Position numbers and translations under genes: made by a program. The notes beneath the pieces are model-generated. The model saw only the letters and a program-made list of their open reading frames with translations, was not told the DNA's origin and made no database searches. Positions 56,674-64,000 of a stretch of 64,000 nt of DNA are shown one piece after another; within the stretch, counting starts at the first letter, position 1, and the number at the start of each line of letters is the position of its first letter. This stretch comes from Phyllobacteriaceae bacterium (GTDB lineage: Bacteria; Pseudomonadota; Alphaproteobacteria; Rhizobiales; Rhizobiaceae), in contig JANSXT010000001.1 in assembly GCA_024742765.1 (NCBI GenBank), positions 1 to 64,000 of the forward strand. The letters are read 5' to 3'.

Positions 56674-57050
56674 TGGAAATCGCCGTTGCCGCGCTGACCG
56701 GCCTTTATTTTGCGGTCTCGATCTATCTGATGCTGTCGCGGCACATTATCCGCATCCTTCTGGGCACCGTAACGCTGTCGACAGGCGCGAACCTGACGAT
56801 CTTCGCCATGGGGCGCATTACGCGCGAAGTGCCGCCGATCATCCCCAGCGGCCTGTACCTGCCGGCCGAAGGCGCCGCCAATGCGCTGCCGCAGGCACTG
56901 GTCCTGACCGCGATCGTCATCGCCTTTTCCCTGTTTGCGTTCCTGCTCGTGCTCGTCATGCGCTCCTATCAGGAGCTTGGCACCGATGACACCTATGCGA
57001 TGCGTGACGCCGAACCCGAGGGCGAGCCGCTGCCGCCGCTCGGCTACTGA
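56673..57050 (+). CDS. mrpC: Na+/H+ antiporter Mrp subunit C
   Basis: A 125-residue NuoK-like membrane subunit with three hydrophobic segments and LPQALVLTAIVIAFSLFAFLLVL (about residues 73-95), the MrpC/NuoK signature with DPLPQALVLTAIVI-like residues. It starts with a one-base overlap to mrpB (TGATG), which supports coupling, and is followed 20 bases later by mrpD. Confidence 0.95.
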   Translation: MEIAVAALTGLYFAVSIYLMLSRHIIRILLGTVTLSTGANLTIFAMGRITREVPPIIPSGLYLPAEGAANALPQALVLTAIVIAFSLFAFLLVLVMRSYQELGTDDTYAMRDAEPEGEPLPPLGY

Positions 57051-57070
57051 ATTCAAGGACACCGGACCCG

Positions 57071-58660
57071 ATGGCCGCCGCCGAAAGACCTGTGATCGAC
57101 CCCGCCGACGCCTTCGTCATGGAGGCGCCCGCGCTTGCCGATTGGCTGATCGTCGCGCCGCTTGTGATCGGCTTCATCTTCGCCGCGCTTTGCCTGATGA
57201 CGCGCAAGGACACGGCACGACAGCCGGTGATCGCGATCGCTGGTCTGGTGCTGATCTTTCTGTCGGTTGCCGGCCTGTTCGTCCATGTTCTGGTCAATGG
57301 CACGGTCGTCATGGCCATGGGGCGATGGCTGCCGCCCTTCGGCATCGCCTTCGTCGCGGACACGCTGGGCGCGGCGATGGCGCTGGTCAGCGGAATTGTC
57401 GGGCTGGCAACGGGCATCTACGCGCTGCGTGAAGCCGACAACACCGAGCGGCGCTACGGCTTTTACCCGTTCCTTTTAATGATGCTGTCGGGCGTCATCT
57501 GCGCGTTCCTGACGGGCGACATCTTCAACCTTTATGTCTGGTTCGAAGTGCTGCTGCTGGGCTCGTTCGGCCTGCTGATCCTTGGCTCGCGGCGCGACCA
57601 GCTCGACGGCGCGACCAAATATGCGTTCCTCAACCTGATCGCGACGACTTTGTTCCTGATCGCGGTTGCCTATGTCTACGGCCTGTTCGGAACGCTCAAC
57701 ATGGCCGACATCGCCCGCAAGGCGGCGGTGATGGACGAGGTGGGCCCGCGCCTGACGATCGCGGCCCTGTTCTTCTTCGCCTTTGCGATGAAGGCGGCCG
57801 CCTTTCCGCTCAACTTCTGGCTGCCCGCCTCCTACCACACGCCGCGGCTTGCGGTCGGCGCGATCTTCGCCGGACTTCTGACCAAGGTGGGCGTCTATGC
57901 GCTGTTGCGTATCCTTCTGACCATCTTTCCGGCCGATCGCGACGATCTGGCCGTGGCGATTGCCGTCGTTGCCGCCGCATCGATGCTGCTCGGTGCGATT
58001 GGCGCGCTCGCCCAGACCGACATGCGCCGCGTTCTGGGCTATCTGGTGATTTCCGGGATCGGCATCATGCTGGCCGGACTTGCGCTCGGCAGCGCAACTG
58101 GCCTGTCGGGAACCGCGTTTTACACGGCCCATTCGATGGTCGTCATGACCGCGCTTTATCTGCTGGTCGGCATTGTCGGCGCGGCGGCGGGCACGTTCGA
58201 TTTGCATCGCGCCGGCGGGCTTTATGCCACCGCGCCCTGGCTGGCTGTCGTCGCGCTCATCCTCGCCTTTTCGGTCTCCGGCCTGCCGCCCTTTTCCGGC
58301 CTTTGGCCGAAGATATTCCTGGTCAAGGCTTCGATCGACGTCGGCGCTTGGTGGCTGGCCGCCGCGATCCTTGTGTCCGGCTTCCTGACCACGATCGCCA
58401 TTGTGCGGCTGTTCGCCTTCGCATTCTGGCGCCCGGCCAATCCCGACATGCGGTCGCTGTCGCTCGCAGAAGTGCCGGTCGCGCGGCTTGGCGTGCCGGT
58501 CCTGGCCGGCCTGTGCGGCCTGACCGTATTTGCCGGCCTTTACCCCGAACCGTTCATCCAGGTGTCCGACCGGATCGCATTCGAACTGATGAACCCCGCA
58601 GGCTATATTGACGCGGTCTATGGGCCGACACCGGCCGCAACCGAAGGAGCCGTGCAGTGA
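57071..58660 (+). CDS. mrpD: Na+/H+ antiporter Mrp subunit D
   Basis: A 529-residue NuoM/NuoN-like antiporter-fold subunit with about 14 transmembrane segments. Conserved features include [21 protein letters not shown] (about residues 150-170), the Lys-bearing segment [20 protein letters not shown] and [17 protein letters not shown]. It provides one of the proton channels. The N-terminus is slightly long ([15 protein letters not shown]...) and a later in-frame start is possible. Overlaps mrpE by four bases. Confidence 0.95.
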   Translation: MAAAERPVIDPADAFVMEAPALADWLIVAPLVIGFIFAALCLMTRKDTARQPVIAIAGLVLIFLSVAGLFVHVLVNGTVVMAMGRWLPPFGIAFVADTLGAAMALVSGIVGLATGIYALREADNTERRYGFYPFLLMMLSGVICAFLTGDIFNLYVWFEVLLLGSFGLLILGSRRDQLDGATKYAFLNLIATTLFLIAVAYVYGLFGTLNMADIARKAAVMDEVGPRLTIAALFFFAFAMKAAAFPLNFWLPASYHTPRLAVGAIFAGLLTKVGVYALLRILLTIFPADRDDLAVAIAVVAAASMLLGAIGALAQTDMRRVLGYLVISGIGIMLAGLALGSATGLSGTAFYTAHSMVVMTALYLLVGIVGAAAGTFDLHRAGGLYATAPWLAVVALILAFSVSGLPPFSGLWPKIFLVKASIDVGAWWLAAAILVSGFLTTIAIVRLFAFAFWRPANPDMRSLSLAEVPVARLGVPVLAGLCGLTVFAGLYPEPFIQVSDRIAFELMNPAGYIDAVYGPTPAATEGAVQ

Positions 58661-59130
58661 ACCTGTTTCTCGCCAACATCCTTCTTGCCCTGTCCTGGGC
58701 CGCCGTCTCGGGCAGTTTCGAGCTGATCAACATCCTGTTCGGCTTCGCGCTCGGCGCGCTGGCGCTGACCATCATCCAGGAACAGGTGGGCTCGGTCGGC
58801 TATCTGTCGCGGCTTTACCGGATCGTCTCGCTGCTTCTGCTGTTTGTCTACGAGCTGATCCTTTCGGCGACGCGCGTTGCGATCCTCGTCCTGTCGCCCA
58901 ACATGAAGCTCAAGCCAGGCATTCTGGCCTATCCGCTCAAGGTCGACCGCGATCTGGAGATCACGGTGCTCGCCAACCTGATCACGCTGACGCCGGGCAC
59001 GCTGTCGGTGGACGTCTCCGCCGACCGCAAGACGCTCTACATCCATGCGCTGGACTGTTCGGACCCCGACAGCATCAGGGCCGACATCGCCGACGGGTTC
59101 GAGCGCAAGATATTGGAGGCCTTCCGCTGA
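58657..59130 (+). CDS. mrpE: Na+/H+ antiporter Mrp subunit E
   Basis: A 157-residue membrane protein with two N-terminal hydrophobic segments (about residues 5-45) and a soluble domain containing [28 protein letters not shown] (about residues 106-133), which is the MrpE signature. It starts with a GTG overlapping the mrpD stop (GTGA) and ends overlapping the mrpF ATG by one base. Confidence 0.95.
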   Translation: MNLFLANILLALSWAAVSGSFELINILFGFALGALALTIIQEQVGSVGYLSRLYRIVSLLLLFVYELILSATRVAILVLSPNMKLKPGILAYPLKVDRDLEITVLANLITLTPGTLSVDVSADRKTLYIHALDCSDPDSIRADIADGFERKILEAFR

Positions 59131-59510
59131 TGGGTGCCGCCGAATTTCTCGACTGGTCGGTGCAGATCGCGCTGGTCATCCTCAGCGTGGCGTTCCTGGG
59201 CACCGTGTTCAAAGTGATTCGCGGGCCGACCCTGCCGGATCGAATCCTCGCGCTCGACATGCTTGTGGCGACCGCGATCGGCTTCATCGCCGCCATCGGC
59301 ATCAAGACCGGCTTCACGCTTTATGTCGATATCGCCATCACGCTGGGCCTCGTCGGCTTTCTGGCGACGGTCGCCTTTGCCCGGTTCGTTTTGACCCGTG
59401 GCCGCAGCGAAAACGACGCGCCGGCCGAAGATGAAGACATGACGCAGGACGCGGTGATCATGCCCGACGCCGCGCAGTTCTCGGAAACAGGTGGAGCAAA
59501 GAACAAATGA
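59130..59510 (+). CDS. mrpF: Na+/H+ antiporter Mrp subunit F
   Basis: A 126-residue protein with three hydrophobic segments and the family motif [26 protein letters not shown] (in two parts, about residues 28-53). The hydrophilic tail (from about residue 92) is longer and more acidic than usual. Coupled by a one-base overlap to mrpE and a four-base overlap (ATGA) to mrpG. Confidence 0.94.
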   Translation: MGAAEFLDWSVQIALVILSVAFLGTVFKVIRGPTLPDRILALDMLVATAIGFIAAIGIKTGFTLYVDIAITLGLVGFLATVAFARFVLTRGRSENDAPAEDEDMTQDAVIMPDAAQFSETGGAKNK

Positions 59511-59839
59511 CTGAATTGGCTGCGATTATTGCCGGTTTACTTGTTCTCGTCGGATCGTTCTTTGCGCTTGTGGCGGTCATCGGCCTTTGGCGGTTGCCCG
59601 ACATCTACACGCGGTCGCACGCGGCATCGAAGACCGGCACGCTCGGCTCGGGTCTGGTGCTGATTGCGCTGGCGGTGCATGCCGGCGACGCCGGAACAAC
59701 AAGCAGAGCCCTTGCAGGCGTTGTTTTCTTCCTTCTAACCGCGCCGATTGCCGCTCACCTTCTGGCGCGTGCCGCATACTCGGTTGGATATCCGTTGACC
59801 AAGGACAGCGTCCGCGACGACTTGTCTGATCCCCGGTGA
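59507..59839 (+). CDS. mrpG: Na+/H+ antiporter Mrp subunit G
   Basis: A 110-residue protein with three hydrophobic segments and the MrpG signature [28 protein letters not shown] (about residues 25-52). It completes a full mrpABCDEFG set. Only an A/T-richer regulatory region with mucR downstream follows, and I see no intrinsic terminator immediately after the stop. Confidence 0.95.
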   Translation: MTELAAIIAGLLVLVGSFFALVAVIGLWRLPDIYTRSHAASKTGTLGSGLVLIALAVHAGDAGTTSRALAGVVFFLLTAPIAAHLLARAAYSVGYPLTKDSVRDDLSDPR

Positions 59840-60045
59840 GACTTGCGGAAAATCGCAACCTCAGCGCGAATCACGGAATCAAATCAACTCAAGATTAAAT
59901 TTGTACCGGTCAATACGTAAATTTTGACCGGCCGAATACATAATTGTGTTTGGATGTTGCAAAGAAGTGATTGCATATCAACGCCAATCATGACAAGGCG
60001 TATTTTACGGGTGAGACTATAGCAATAAAAAGAACGAGGACTCCC
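59840..60045 (+). promoter_or_regulatory. A/T-rich upstream region of mucR
   Basis: The 206 bases before mucR are clearly richer in A and T than the surroundings (for example 59880-59960 and 59975-60035), as is usual for promoters bound by MucR-type proteins, which often repress themselves. A dyad at 59906-59931 (CCGGTCAA, ten bases, TTGACCGG) lies in the middle. AGAACGAGGA at 60031-60040 is the ribosome binding site. No clear -10 hexamer can be assigned. Confidence 0.5.
59906..59931. promoter_or_regulatory. Dyad in the mucR promoter region
   Basis: CCGGTCAA (59906-59913) and TTGACCGG (59924-59931) are perfect inverted 8-base arms around TACGTAAATT. Centre-to-centre spacing of the arms is 18 bases. 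It could be an operator for MucR itself or another regulator; the outer TTGACC also resembles a -35 element. Confidence 0.45.
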
Positions 60046-60483
60046 TTGGACAACGATCAAAGACCTCACACAGACAGCAATCTGCTCGTTGAACTCACCG
60101 CCGAAGTGGTTTCCGCTTATGTCGGCAACAATCCGGTCTCCGCTTCCGATCTTCCTTCGCTGATTTCCCAGGTGCATTCGGCGCTTGGGAAGACCAGCGA
60201 CGGTGCCGATGGCGGCCCGGCCGAGAAGCCGGTTCCCGCAGTCAACCCGAAACGTTCGGTCACGCGCGACTATATTGTGTGTCTGGAAGACGGCAAGAAG
60301 TTCAAGTCGCTCAAGCGTCACCTGATGAGCCATTACGGCCTGACGCCGGAAGAGTATCGCGAAAAGTGGGGCCTGGCGCCCGATTATCCGATGGTCGCAC
60401 CGGCCTATGCGGAGCAGCGCTCGCGGCTGGCGCGCGAAATGGGTCTCGGCCGCAAGCCGGGCTCCAAAGTCAAAAAGAAGTAA
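60046..60483 (+). CDS. mucR: MucR/Ros family zinc-finger transcriptional regulator
   Basis: A 145-residue regulator. The N-terminal part ([20 protein letters not shown], residues about 12-31) is the oligomerisation region, and residues 77-115 form the Ros-type finger [20 protein letters not shown] followed by [12 protein letters not shown]. The metal site would be Cys79, Asp82, His92 and His96, the CxxD variant seen in MucR. It silences or regulates exopolysaccharide, motility, cell-cycle and virulence genes in rhizobia and Brucella by binding A/T-rich DNA. The start is a TTG at 60046, five bases after ACGAGGA; the in-frame sequence further upstream contains no family-like residues. Confidence 0.95.
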   Translation: MDNDQRPHTDSNLLVELTAEVVSAYVGNNPVSASDLPSLISQVHSALGKTSDGADGGPAEKPVPAVNPKRSVTRDYIVCLEDGKKFKSLKRHLMSHYGLTPEEYREKWGLAPDYPMVAPAYAEQRSRLAREMGLGRKPGSKVKKK

Positions 60484-60499
60484 AGGCGGACTTCCGCCT
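60484..60499 (+). other. First hairpin after mucR
   Basis: AGGCGGA (60484-60490) and TCCGCCT (60493-60499) form a 7-base inverted repeat with a two-base centre directly after the mucR stop, immediately followed by a second, longer hairpin. Confidence 0.5.
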
Positions 60500-60538
60500 A
60501 TCGGATGGCCATCCAGAAAACCGGATGGCCATCCGATA
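60499..60538. repeat. Nested palindrome, 16-bp perfect stem, after mucR
   Basis: TATCGGATGGCCATCC (60499-60514) and GGATGGCCATCCGATA (60523-60538) are perfect inverted repeats around an eight-base loop. Each arm itself contains the 12-base palindrome GGATGGCCATCC, so both a long hairpin and two small ones can form. It lies between convergent genes and lacks a T-tract; it may end transcripts from both sides or protect the mucR mRNA. Confidence 0.7.
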
Positions 60539-60544
60539 CGACCT

Positions 60545-60560
60545 TGGAGCGCTTCCAGCA
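60545..60560. repeat. Short interspersed repeat, copy B
   Basis: The 16 bases TGGAGCGCTTCCAGCA are identical to copy A at 28520-28535; the following bases differ. Both copies lie between convergent gene ends. Confidence 0.5.
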
Positions 60561-60596
60561 GAAGTGGACCGCTCTAGGGTCAGAATCTTGGCCAAG

Positions 60597-60887
60597 TCAG
60601 CGCGCGCAGCGCAGGCGCCGTCGCTCGTCGATGCGCCGGGCGATCATGTCGCGCACCGTTTTCATCACGATGTGCCGGTTCAGGTCGTAGGACCAGTGCC
60701 GCGCGATCCCTTTGTTGCGCTCGCGCGTCAGCAGGCGCTCGAACGCCCGCAGATGCCGGTTCAGTTCGCCCAAATTCGCCCGATCGAGGTCGCGCAGCCG
60801 CACACCGGTCATGCGCTGAAGCATTAACTCTTCCGCCACGTTGCACACAGCATGTGTCACTGAACCGTGCGCCATCGCTTTTTCCAT
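60597..60887 (-). CDS. Small basic protein of unknown function
   Basis: A 96-residue protein with predicted helices throughout and a strongly basic C-terminus (MIARRIDERRRLRCAR). I do not recognise a named family. The repeated charged-helix pattern (LRDLDRANLGELNRHLRAFERLLTRERNKG and ARHWSYDLNRHI) looks like a genuine coding sequence, and similar small genes are, from memory, common near mucR in Rhizobiales. ATG at 60887 or 60875 could start it; the second has GGAAAAAG before it. It is divergent from the DnaA-like HTH gene across a 180-base A/T-rich region. Confidence 0.6.
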   Translation of the reverse strand: MEKAMAHGSVTHAVCNVAEELMLQRMTGVRLRDLDRANLGELNRHLRAFERLLTRERNKGIARHWSYDLNRHIVMKTVRDMIARRIDERRRLRCAR

Positions 60888-61069
60888 CCCGTCAGCAGTT
60901 TTGATGGACGATAGGTCCGTCGGCCGCGGGTTGGATAAGTTGTCGATCGCCGTGTTTCATCGCTTCAAAAAAAGACGCGCAATCAAAGTCTTGTATTTGA
61001 CAGGCAAAAATTCCTATCAAACCTTGCGCCTCCGGGAATAAGAATTTATTCCTCAAAAAGGAGGTGATG
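60888..61069. promoter_or_regulatory. Divergent A/T-rich promoter region before the HTH gene
   Basis: The 180-base region includes TTGACA (60997-61002), a plausible -35 with a poor -10 (AACCTT at 61020). The dyad GGAATAAgaatTTATTCC (61035-61052) ends seven bases before the AGGAGG ribosome binding site (61059-61064). The dyad arms include TTATTCC, which partly resembles a DnaA box half. No other gene is visible here. Confidence 0.45.
61035..61052. promoter_or_regulatory. Dyad next to the ribosome binding site of the HTH gene
   Basis: GGAATAA and TTATTCC are perfect 7-base inverted arms around GAAT. In mRNA it can form a stem directly upstream of the ribosome binding site, or in DNA serve as an operator for autoregulation. 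Confidence 0.5.
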
Positions 61070-61534
61070 ATGCACAGTCTGGAGCAGGCCGAAGCCCGTC
61101 AGTTCAGAAAGGTGCTCGCCGGAGCGGGCGAGCGTGAATGGCCCACATCGGCCGACCGCGACACCGCACCGGCCTGCGTCATCGTCGCCGGCTCGCCCAC
61201 CGCCGAACAGGCCATTGCCATGTGCGATGGCGTGATCGACCTGATCGCCGTCCTGTTCTGTGTCAGCGGGCGCCATCTGCGTTCGCCGCAGCGCCACGGC
61301 CGGGCGATTGCCCGCGTACGCCAGATCGGCATGTATGTGGCGCACACGACACTCGCGATCCGGATGGCCGATGTCGCGACCGGCTTTGGCCGCGACAAGA
61401 GCACGGTCATGTATGCCTGTCATCTTGTCGAGGACATGCGCGACGACATCGAGTTCAACCGGATCGTCTCGCGGGTCGAGCAGATCGTGCGGGTGGCGTT
61501 CGCCATTGGCGGGCGCAGCGGAGACTTGCGATGA
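61070..61534 (+). CDS. DnaA-domain-IV-like helix-turn-helix protein
   Basis: A 154-residue protein. Residues about 55-130 match the DNA-binding domain IV of DnaA: VIDLIAVLFCVSGRHLRSPQ, then RAIARVRQIGMYVAHTTL, and FGRDKSTVMYACHLVED with the DnaA signature (D)xSTVxxAC. It lacks the AAA+ ATPase domain, so it is not DnaA itself but a stand-alone DNA-binding protein. The ATG at 61070 is five bases after AGGAGG; a GTG and an ATG at 61064 and 61067 overlap that site. Its stop overlaps the DUF6456 gene by four bases (ATGA), so the two products are coupled. Confidence 0.82.
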   Translation: MHSLEQAEARQFRKVLAGAGEREWPTSADRDTAPACVIVAGSPTAEQAIAMCDGVIDLIAVLFCVSGRHLRSPQRHGRAIARVRQIGMYVAHTTLAIRMADVATGFGRDKSTVMYACHLVEDMRDDIEFNRIVSRVEQIVRVAFAIGGRSGDLR

Positions 61535-62337
61535 GCGCCGGGCGTCTGGAGCGGCGGGCAATGCGCGTGATCGGCGCTCTTGACGGCCATGATCCGGTGC
61601 CGGTCACCGGCAGCGGGACGAGCGGCCGCGTGCTGCATCTGTCGGCCGAACGGACGATGCGCTGCCCCGCCGACCAGTTGGAGGCAATGGTACGCAATGG
61701 CTGGATCAATCTCTTGCAATGCCCGGTGAGCGGGCGGACCCTGGCAACGGTCAGCGCCGATGGCCGCAGTTGGCGCAAACGGATGGCGTCGGGCGGTGCG
61801 TACGCCGATCAGCATCGAGAGCCGGCCCACGCGACCATCGACGGCCAGGCCGGTCTGACCCGCAACATGGCCGAATCACCGCTGGCGCGGTTGGCCCGGC
61901 CCTCGGGCGCAAGGCGAGGTGCCTGGCTCGAACACAGCCATCTTGTGGCCGGCGAGCGCCTTCGGTCCGACTTCGAGTTCGGCCAGATGGGGCCGTCCGT
62001 TTCCGCCTCCTGGGATCCGGCGCGCACGGTGCGCGATGCCGGCGGCGCGAACGGGGCCCGCGAACATGTGTCCGACCGCGCCATCGATGCGCGCGCGCGG
62101 TTCAACCGCGCGCTCGATGCCGTCGGCCCCGAACTTGCCGGGCTGCTGGTCGATGTGTGCTGCTTTCTGAAGGGGCTTGAGCAGGTGGAACTGGAGCGCA
62201 AATGGCCGCGTCGGTCGGCCAAGGTGGTGCTGCGGACGGCGCTGGCCCTGCTCGACCGGCATTACAATCCGCCGCCGCCTCGGTCGCCGCGCCGCATGCG
62301 CCACTGGGGCGGGGCCGGCTTCCGCCCGACCATCTGA
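61531..62337 (+). CDS. DUF6456 domain protein
   Basis: A 268-residue protein. The C-terminal DUF6456 region (about residues 110-268) is recognised by ESPLARLARP, then AWLEHSHLVAGERLRSDFEFGQMGPSVSASWDP and the end part with GLEQVELERKWPRRSAKVVLRTALALLDRHY. The N-terminal part (MSAGRLERRAMRVIGALDG) may be a winged-helix-like region, as DUF6456 proteins often look DNA-binding. Function is unknown. It is coupled to the DnaA-like HTH gene and converges on sufE 16 bases from its stop. Confidence 0.82.
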   Translation: MSAGRLERRAMRVIGALDGHDPVPVTGSGTSGRVLHLSAERTMRCPADQLEAMVRNGWINLLQCPVSGRTLATVSADGRSWRKRMASGGAYADQHREPAHATIDGQAGLTRNMAESPLARLARPSGARRGAWLEHSHLVAGERLRSDFEFGQMGPSVSASWDPARTVRDAGGANGAREHVSDRAIDARARFNRALDAVGPELAGLLVDVCCFLKGLEQVELERKWPRRSAKVVLRTALALLDRHYNPPPPRSPRRMRHWGGAGFRPTI

Positions 62338-62353
62338 CGGCTGACAGGCGCGG

Positions 62354-62770
62354 TCAGGCGGCGGCAGTTCCGGCCGCCTCGGCCTTCATGCGGTCGACCA
62401 TCGCGCGCAGCCCGTTTGACCGCTGCGGCGTCAGATGGCTGTCAAGGCCAATGCGTTTGAAGAGGGCCTCGGCATCGAACGCCACGATTTCCCGGGGTGG
62501 CTTTCCGGACATGGCGCTGATCATGATCGCAACGAGGCCACGCACGATATGCGCGTCCGAATCGCCACGAAAGCGCAGCGTGTCGGCTTCGGCCGGCTCG
62601 GCAACCACCCACACCTGGCTGACGCAGCCATTGACCTTGTTCTCGGCGGTCTTTTCGCTGTCCGCCATCTCCGGCAGTTCGCGGCCCAGTTCGATCACGT
62701 AGCGATATTTGTCCTCCCAGTCGTCAAGGAGGTCGAAATCGTCGACGATGGCATCGATTGAGCGTGTCAT
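62354..62770 (-). CDS. sufE: Cysteine desulfuration protein SufE
   Basis: A 138-residue SufE-family protein that accepts sulfur from SufS and delivers it to the Fe-S assembly scaffold. The sulfur-accepting Cys49 lies in the motif VNGCVSQVW, and the helical body (IDAIVDDFDLLDDWEDKYRYVIELGRELPEM) and GKPPREIVAFDAE are normal. It stands alone, without other suf genes, which is common in Rhizobiales where the suf operon lies elsewhere. It converges on DUF6456. Upstream is the DUF5330 gene on the same strand. Confidence 0.93.
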   Translation of the reverse strand: MTRSIDAIVDDFDLLDDWEDKYRYVIELGRELPEMADSEKTAENKVNGCVSQVWVVAEPAEADTLRFRGDSDAHIVRGLVAIMISAMSGKPPREIVAFDAEALFKRIGLDSHLTPQRSNGLRAMVDRMKAEAAGTAAA

Positions 62771-62857
62771 GGCGAACCTGAATGCGCGCGGGAGATGGCC
62801 TTACATATGGCTCTTGCCCCTGGGCCTCAAGGGTCGGCGGCGGCATCCGTGTCGAGG

Positions 62858-63190
62858 TCAGGCCCCGGCGTCCCGTCCGGGTCCGTCCGCCTCGCCCGAC
62901 TGCGCCCGTTCGATCAGGCCTGTGGCGATGACAAGGCCCTGATGCGCCCGTGCCAGGGCGGCGTCGGCCAGCGCCCGGCCGCTTTCGCAGAGCGCCGGCT
63001 GGCGTGTGCACACCGAGCCGACATCTTCGGCCACCGCGCCGGCGAAGCGGGCGGCGTGGATCGGCGTGTCAACATCGATGTCCGATAGCTGCGCAACCGG
63101 CTCGGCGGCTGGTTCGGCCGGAAAAAAGCTCGGTAGGGCCATCAGACCCAGAAAGCCCCACACGGTCATCTTGAACGCGAAGCGAATCAT
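62858..63190 (-). CDS. DUF5330 family protein, membrane-anchored
   Basis: A 110-residue protein with one N-terminal hydrophobic segment (MIRFAFKMTVWGFLGLMALPSFF) and a short soluble domain with CTRQPALCESGRALADAALARAHQG (Cys-x6-Cys spacing), matching the alphaproteobacterial DUF5330 family. The two Cys may form a disulfide outside the cytoplasm. The ATG at 63190 gives the typical start; an in-frame extension to 63244 is unlikely. Function unknown. It is 87 bases upstream of sufE on the same strand. Confidence 0.8.
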   Translation of the reverse strand: MIRFAFKMTVWGFLGLMALPSFFPAEPAAEPVAQLSDIDVDTPIHAARFAGAVAEDVGSVCTRQPALCESGRALADAALARAHQGLVIATGLIERAQSGEADGPGRDAGA

Positions 63191-63484
63191 GTCTCGTCCC
63201 CAATCGGTCGTGTCCCGCAGCGGACCATGCCGAACAGTCCCCAAAAGCCGGTGCCGTAGCGATGCTCGACTTTCGACAAATTTTGATAAAATGCCTCAGA
63301 CCGTGAAAAATCGAGCCGCGTCAACGCGTTGATCGCCATCGCATTCCGTTAACCATATCGGGCGGTTTGGCGCCTGTCCGGCCACAAATCACCATTGCCC
63401 GATGCCGCGATCCCGTCCGGTTTATCCATTCGTAAACGGTGGCATGGGAGGGTCCTCCTGCCGCATCGATCGGCGGTTGGGTGT
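63191..63484. promoter_or_regulatory. Divergent region before the PAS-type gene
   Basis: This 294-base gap has no other gene. TTAACCAT (63349-63356) equals a CtrA-type half-site (consensus TTAACCAT), as found at alphaproteobacterial cell-cycle promoters. The second half-site, spaced seven bases away, is not recognisable. A small GGAGG/CCTCC inverted repeat lies at 63447-63458. Confidence 0.35.
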
Positions 63485-64000
63485 TTGAGTATCGTGTTGC
63501 GTTTTATCGACGAAATTCCGGGTCTTGGCCGGGTTGGACGTGCGTTCGGCGCCGGCTCCTGCGGCCGGTTTGACGCGGCCCTGGTGGCGGCGGCCCTGTC
63601 CGGCGGTTCGGCCAGCCTGGCGCTGATGGCGGTCGCCGGTGTTGGCGATCCGGGCCCCTTGTTGGCCGTGGTGGCCGTGATATCCACCGCGCTGTTCGCC
63701 CTGACGGCGCTTGTGCTCGCCCGCTCGACGCACGCGGCCGACGAACCAGCCCGAAATGCACGTCCGGCGGAGACCTTCGCGGAAAAGGCGCCGCACGCCA
63801 CGCCGCCGGGCGGCCTTGTGATCGACGACAGGTCGGCGGTTCTTTCGCGCTTCGTGCTGCCGGATGCCACCGCAACGCCGCTTGAAAGCAACGATCGGCT
63901 GCTCGACCGGGTTCATGTTGGCGATCGCGTGGCCTTTCTTCGGGCCCTGGCCGATGCGCGGGCGGTCGATGCGGCGCCGGTTGCGGTGACCGTGCGCCTC
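63485..64000 (+). CDS. N-terminal part of a membrane-anchored PAS-domain protein, probably a sensor histidine kinase
   Basis: A frame open to the window end encodes at least 172 residues with no stop. Two hydrophobic segments (roughly residues 33-52 and 56-78) precede a soluble region with LLDRVHVGDRVAFLRALADAR (in two parts), the pattern of PAS-domain sensor kinases in alphaproteobacteria such as CbrA/DivL-like or PdhS-type proteins. No ATG lies near the start; candidates are TTG at 63485 and GTG at 63494, neither with a strong ribosome binding site. The kinase domain lies beyond the window, so the function is inferred only. Confidence 0.55.
   Translation, partial: MSIVLRFIDEIPGLGRVGRAFGAGSCGRFDAALVAAALSGGSASLALMAVAGVGDPGPLLAVVAVISTALFALTALVLARSTHAADEPARNARPAETFAEKAPHATPPGGLVIDDRSAVLSRFVLPDATATPLESNDRLLDRVHVGDRVAFLRALADARAVDAAPVAVTVRL

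Overview
The window is a GC-rich chromosomal stretch of an alphaproteobacterium, most likely a member of the Hyphomicrobiales (Rhizobiales). The clues are a Ros/MucR-type regulator, lineage-restricted families (DUF6456, DUF5330, TIGR03808, DUF3750), a DsbA-like gene directly before smc, and a class 3 (Rhizobium etli-type) asparaginase. Genus cannot be fixed from the sequence alone. Gene density is high, and I see no phage, insertion sequence, CRISPR array or rRNA operon. Most of the window is ordinary core genome.

Layout. 1-1.5 kb: 3' end of rpoD with a strong terminator. 1.6-5.6 kb: GyrI-like protein, Uma2-type nuclease, a MazE/PemK toxin-antitoxin pair, ung, YjbQ and DUF5996. 5.7-12.8 kb: DsbA-like protein behind three sequence dyads, smc and pyruvate phosphate dikinase. 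12.8-15.0 kb: a small unknown protein, DUF1499 and an MBL-fold hydrolase. 15.2-18.96 kb: a first xanthine-dehydrogenase-type enzyme (xdhA1-xdhB1) without xdhC. 19.1-24.2 kb: sulfate activation genes cysQ, cysD and cysNC, then an orphan homoserine-dehydrogenase-like/SAF protein. 24.3-28.5 kb: dxs behind a repeat-bearing promoter, and a CPA2 antiporter with a His-rich loop.

28.5-37.7 kb: one minus-strand purine operon, xdhA2-xdhB2-xdhC-NCS2 permease-guaD-HbpS/GlcG-like-ureidoglycine aminohydrolase. It imports purine bases, deaminates guanine to xanthine, oxidises it to urate and supplies a late ureide step. Uricase and allantoinase are not in the window. 38.06 kb: tRNA-Pro(CGG). 38.3-53.6 kb: mixed housekeeping genes (phosphomannomutase, asparaginase, YbjQ, a Tat-exported beta-helix protein, a HerA-like ATPase, L,D-transpeptidase, HAD dehalogenase, aminotransferase, Fe superoxide dismutase, two c-type cytochromes, oligopeptidase B, GST).

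53.9-59.8 kb: a complete, tightly coupled mrpABCDEFG sodium/proton antiporter operon, which suggests saline or alkaline tolerance. 60.0-64 kb: mucR, an unknown small gene, a DnaA-domain-IV-like HTH protein coupled to DUF6456, sufE, DUF5330, and the start of a membrane-anchored PAS-type (probably histidine kinase) protein running off the end.

I did not find a convincing wholly new multi-gene system. The best leads are the second xanthine-dehydrogenase-like enzyme with altered pocket residues, the DnaA-domain-IV-like/DUF6456 pair with a dyad beside its ribosome binding site, the HbpS-like protein embedded in the purine operon, and several unexplained dyads in promoter regions (before dsbA, dxs and mucR). 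All family assignments and alignments were made by eye.
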